Source: Thermoflexus hugenholtzii JAD2 (GTDB taxonomy: Bacteria > Chloroflexota > Anaerolineae > J036 > Brachytrichaceae). From it: a DNA stretch of 33,420 nt. How positions within the stretch are numbered: position 1 is the first letter of the stretch; every line of letters begins with the position of its first letter. A program made the position numbers and the translations under genes. This document shows positions 31,449 to 33,420 of the stretch, piece by piece. The stretch lies in contig CAMDWA010000033.1 of the NCBI GenBank assembly GCA_945877855.1, forward strand, positions 1 through 33,420, in the 5' to 3' direction. The notes below the pieces were generated by a model. It saw only the letters and a list, made by a program, of their open reading frames with translations, had not been told where the DNA came from and did not search any database.

Positions 31449-32324
31449 TTACGCCAAAACCCGCATCATGAGCATCAGGCTAACCCCGCCGATGACCGAC
31501 GACAAGAAATTGACCCAATCGTTATTCATCCAGCGCCACCCCCGCATAAAACGGTTTGGCTCGCCATTGGCTTCAAATGGGCGCTCGGTTTCTTTGCCGC
31601 GCTGTGGGCTGTAATAAATGGCCTGCAACGTCGCCCCCAACACACTATCGCTCAGCGCCCCAACAAACCCCGCTAGGGCCGTCAGGGCTGGCACGGCCAA
31701 GCCATAAAACGGAATACCCGACGATTGCACCAAACGTTCGCTGCCAATCATCGATAAAACGAACATTAGCCCAAAGGTAAACACCAGCAAACTAAGCCCA
31801 ATAAAGGCCGCGCCGCAAAAGGCGACGGCTGTGCCCAACGGCGTTACCCCGCCCGAGGTGCCAACCGGCACAACCTGATTCAGCCGTGTAATGAGGCGGG
31901 GCGGGGTGGGGCTGAGGGTTCCAAGCTCGGTGGCCCACGTGTCGGCATTTACAGTGGCTAATGCCCCCAACAACAGCAGCCACCATGTCGGGTCGTGTAA
32001 TGCCATCATGACCGCGCAAAATGCCGCAAACCCACCATTGGCCAAGGTTTGCCCGAAATCGCGCTGACTGTTTTTATCAAACAATTCACCGGCTTGGCGT
32101 TTGCGCAATTCGCCTTTTTTATAATGGCTGAGCGCCGACGATGACACGAAAAAGGCGATTAATAACAAGCCCGATAGCAACCCAGCAAAGCCAAAAATCA
32201 GCGTGCCGGTCAGCATGGCCCCAGCCACACCGCTGCGCGAGAGCGATTTGCGTCGCCACGCCAACCACCCGATCGCAAAACTTAACCCAAAGCCAAAAAG
32301 CAAACGATACGCCACATCATTCAT
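31449..32324 (-). CDS. DUF92 integral membrane protein (VTE6 family)
   Basis: 291 residues from the ATG at 32324 (MNDVAYRLLFGFG). Family segments are LSRSGVAGAMLTGTLIFGFAG, SSSALSHYKKGELRKRQAGE, NADTWATELGTLSPTPPRLIT and GTSGGVTPLGTAVAFCGAAFIG. About six transmembrane helices. The plant member VTE6 is a phytyl-phosphate kinase, and other members may phosphorylate isoprenoid alcohols; for this bacterium it is inference. An ATG 12 bp further out (32336) overlaps TATCAT, which reads better as a -10 box with a leader of about three bases. The divergent GT2 gene starts 30 bp away, so the two promoters overlap. Confidence 0.85.
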   Translation of the reverse strand: MNDVAYRLLFGFGLSFAIGWLAWRRKSLSRSGVAGAMLTGTLIFGFAGLLSGLLLIAFFVSSSALSHYKKGELRKRQAGELFDKNSQRDFGQTLANGGFAAFCAVMMALHDPTWWLLLLGALATVNADTWATELGTLSPTPPRLITRLNQVVPVGTSGGVTPLGTAVAFCGAAFIGLSLLVFTFGLMFVLSMIGSERLVQSSGIPFYGLAVPALTALAGFVGALSDSVLGATLQAIYYSPQRGKETERPFEANGEPNRFMRGWRWMNNDWVNFLSSVIGGVSLMLMMRVLA

Positions 32325-32353
32325 AGGTTTGCCCATGATACACTCACAGGGCA

Positions 32354-33151
32354 ATGTCTTCGTCTCCATCCTTCATTGCCGGGGTTGTGCTGACCAAAAA
32401 CGAAGCACGCCATATTCAAGACTGTGTGGCCTCGTTGGCTTGGTGTGATCTGTGTTTGGTGTGGGATTCATTTAGCAGCGACCGCACCTGTGCGCTGGCC
32501 CAAAACGCTGGCGCAACCGTCATTCAACACCCCTGGGAGCATTATGCCCAGCAGCGTAATGCCGCATTGGCATGGGTGAAACAGCACTTTGAAACGCTTG
32601 ATAGCGCCGCCCCTTATGCGTGGGTGTTTTTTTTAGATGCCGATGAACGCTGCCCGAGCGCACTGGCACAGGAATTGCGCACTGTCGCCCAAACCGACCA
32701 ACACGCGGTATGGTCGGTGCCGCGTGACAATTATTTGTTTGGCAATGTCACACGTGGTGGCGGTTGGTATCCCGATTATCAGGCCCGTTTATTTTTGCTG
32801 GGGCGCTCTGGCTATGATCCCCATCGCATGGTGCACGAGGTGGCGCAATTTGAGGGTGAAATGGGCTATTTGCGCCAAACCTTAACCCATTACAACTATG
32901 ACAACGTGGCGCAATTTCATGAAAAACAGCGCCGTTATACCGCCTATGAAGCGGGTATTTTGTTTAAGCGTGGGGTGCGGCCCAAACCGCAAAATTTTAT
33001 TTTGCAGCCGCTACGTGAATTTCGTCGGCGTTTTATTCAGCTAAAAGGCTATGTTGATGGCTGGCACGGCTGCCATTTGGCCTTGCTCATGGCCTATTAC
33101 AACTTTGACATGTATCGTCGTTTGCGGCAAATGTGGCGCGAAAATGGATGA
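32354..33151 (+). CDS. glycosyltransferase family 2 (WaaE/KdtX-like)
   Basis: 265 residues, inverting GT-A fold. FIAGVVLTKNEARHIQDCVASL at 7-28 binds the nucleotide-sugar donor, DSFSSDRT at 38-45 follows, and the DxD-type metal motif is FFLDADERC with DADE at 95-98. The C-terminal part (MVHEVAQF, KQRRYTAYEAGILFKRG, ReFRRRFIQLKGYVDGWHGCHLALLMAYYNFDMYRR) matches the LPS-core and capsule WaaE-type branch. The acceptor is unknown; no other envelope polysaccharide genes adjoin it. The leader is short: TACACT lies 9 nt before the ATG, although AGGG four bases before the ATG could be a weak ribosome binding site. gcvH starts 18 bp downstream. Confidence 0.88.
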   Translation: MSSSPSFIAGVVLTKNEARHIQDCVASLAWCDLCLVWDSFSSDRTCALAQNAGATVIQHPWEHYAQQRNAALAWVKQHFETLDSAAPYAWVFFLDADERCPSALAQELRTVAQTDQHAVWSVPRDNYLFGNVTRGGGWYPDYQARLFLLGRSGYDPHRMVHEVAQFEGEMGYLRQTLTHYNYDNVAQFHEKQRRYTAYEAGILFKRGVRPKPQNFILQPLREFRRRFIQLKGYVDGWHGCHLALLMAYYNFDMYRRLRQMWRENG

Positions 33152-33154
33152 ATG

Positions 33155-33160
33155 TAAAAT
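33155..33160 (+). promoter_or_regulatory. -10 box TAAAAT of gcvH
   Basis: TAAAAT begins three bases after the GT2 stop and is followed by GATGACAAT and the ATG at 33170. gcvH may therefore have its own promoter with a leader of about two bases. A polycistronic mRNA with the GT2 gene is the alternative. Confidence 0.4.
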
Positions 33161-33169
33161 GATGACAAT

Positions 33170-33420
33170 ATGAGCAAAATAGATACATCTGCCCACTACC
33201 GTCACACTCACGAATGGATTCGCCCGGCCAACGATGGCAGCGATGAATGGCTTTGCGGGATTAGCGATCACGCCCAAGAGGCTATGAGCGACATTGCGTT
33301 TGTTGGCTTACCCCGTGTTGGTGTCACCCTGCAAGTTGGTGATAATTTTGGCACGGTTGAATCGGTCAAAGCCGTCTCAGATGTCTATGTTCCTTTGAGT
33401 GGCACGATTACAGCGGTCAA
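33170..33420 (+). CDS. gcvH: glycine cleavage system H protein (5' part, cut by window edge)
   Basis: The first 83 residues are in the window. H protein shuttles the methylamine group between the P, T and L proteins of the glycine cleavage system on a lipoyl arm. HYRHTHEWI at 9-17 is the typical N-terminus, and the lipoylated lysine is K67 in GTVESVKAVSDVYVPLSG. AMSDIAFVGLPRVG before it is also typical. The rest lies outside the window, along with any gcvT, gcvP or lipoate genes. The small extension NDGSDEWLC at 21-29 differs from the compact E. coli form. Confidence 0.95.
   Translation, partial: MSKIDTSAHYRHTHEWIRPANDGSDEWLCGISDHAQEAMSDIAFVGLPRVGVTLQVGDNFGTVESVKAVSDVYVPLSGTITAV

Noticed and set aside
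1-33420. tRNA or rRNA genes, riboswitches
   Set aside because: I looked for cloverleaf-like or conserved rRNA sequences and saw none; a short structured RNA may be missed by eye.

Overview
The window looks like a bacterial chromosome segment of the Chloroflexota type. This is inferred from the gene mix, not from a marker gene: SpoVS, Uma2 with a coiled tail, an Asp-box propeller, a membrane-anchored Mrr-like nuclease, MeaB with a free B12-binding mutase subunit, and very repeat-rich intergenic DNA. No rRNA, tRNA or CRISPR array was seen.

Layout. 1-1.5 kb is an AT-rich accessory edge: the 5' end of an IS1-family transposase (cut by the window) beside a secreted, cysteine-paired repeat protein. 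1.7-4.7 kb (+) holds an iodotyrosine-deiodinase-like flavoenzyme, homogentisate 1,2-dioxygenase and an arylamine N-acetyltransferase, consistent with tyrosine and aromatic metabolism. 4.8-8.9 kb (-) holds RsfS, a divergent GroEL-like chaperonin and an Asp-box beta-propeller. 9.2-14.4 kb holds a Uma2 protein, an ABC exporter, a zinc alcohol dehydrogenase and a Cys/Met-metabolism PLP enzyme. 14.6-18.7 kb (-) holds a DsbA-like membrane-anchored oxidoreductase coupled to an OmpR-type regulator, a flippase-like membrane protein, a PHP phosphoesterase and SpoVS. 19.1-21.5 kb (-) holds MeaB, a nonsense-interrupted four-helix-bundle gene, the B12-binding mutase subunit and a RidA-like protein. 21.7-24.1 kb (-) is a two-gene operon of PPK2 and a membrane-fused spermidine-synthase-like protein. 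24.2-33.4 kb holds the Mrr-like membrane nuclease, two glycosyltransferases, Nth with a coupled unknown gene, PlsX-FabF, a LON-substrate-binding protein, a DUF92 membrane protein and the start of gcvH.

The most striking feature is between the genes. At least fourteen gaps are filled by arrays of degenerate 7-bp repeats. Most are arranged as a run of one heptamer followed by a run of its reverse complement. The heptamer differs from gap to gap, but the 7-bp period and inverted layout persist. A second family of four hairpins shares outer ends (roughly GCCGATTTCACTATC) and, in three copies, a GTAGCTT-like loop, while the mid-stem sequence changes and remains paired. These arrays also create false N-terminal extensions in many ORFs, so starts were moved inward here for the chaperonin, RsfS, Uma2, B12 subunit and GT4 genes.

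Several genes have a TATAAT-like hexamer 6-9 nt before the start codon and no Shine-Dalgarno, which suggests leaderless transcripts. Others, such as spoVS, have a normal ribosome binding site.
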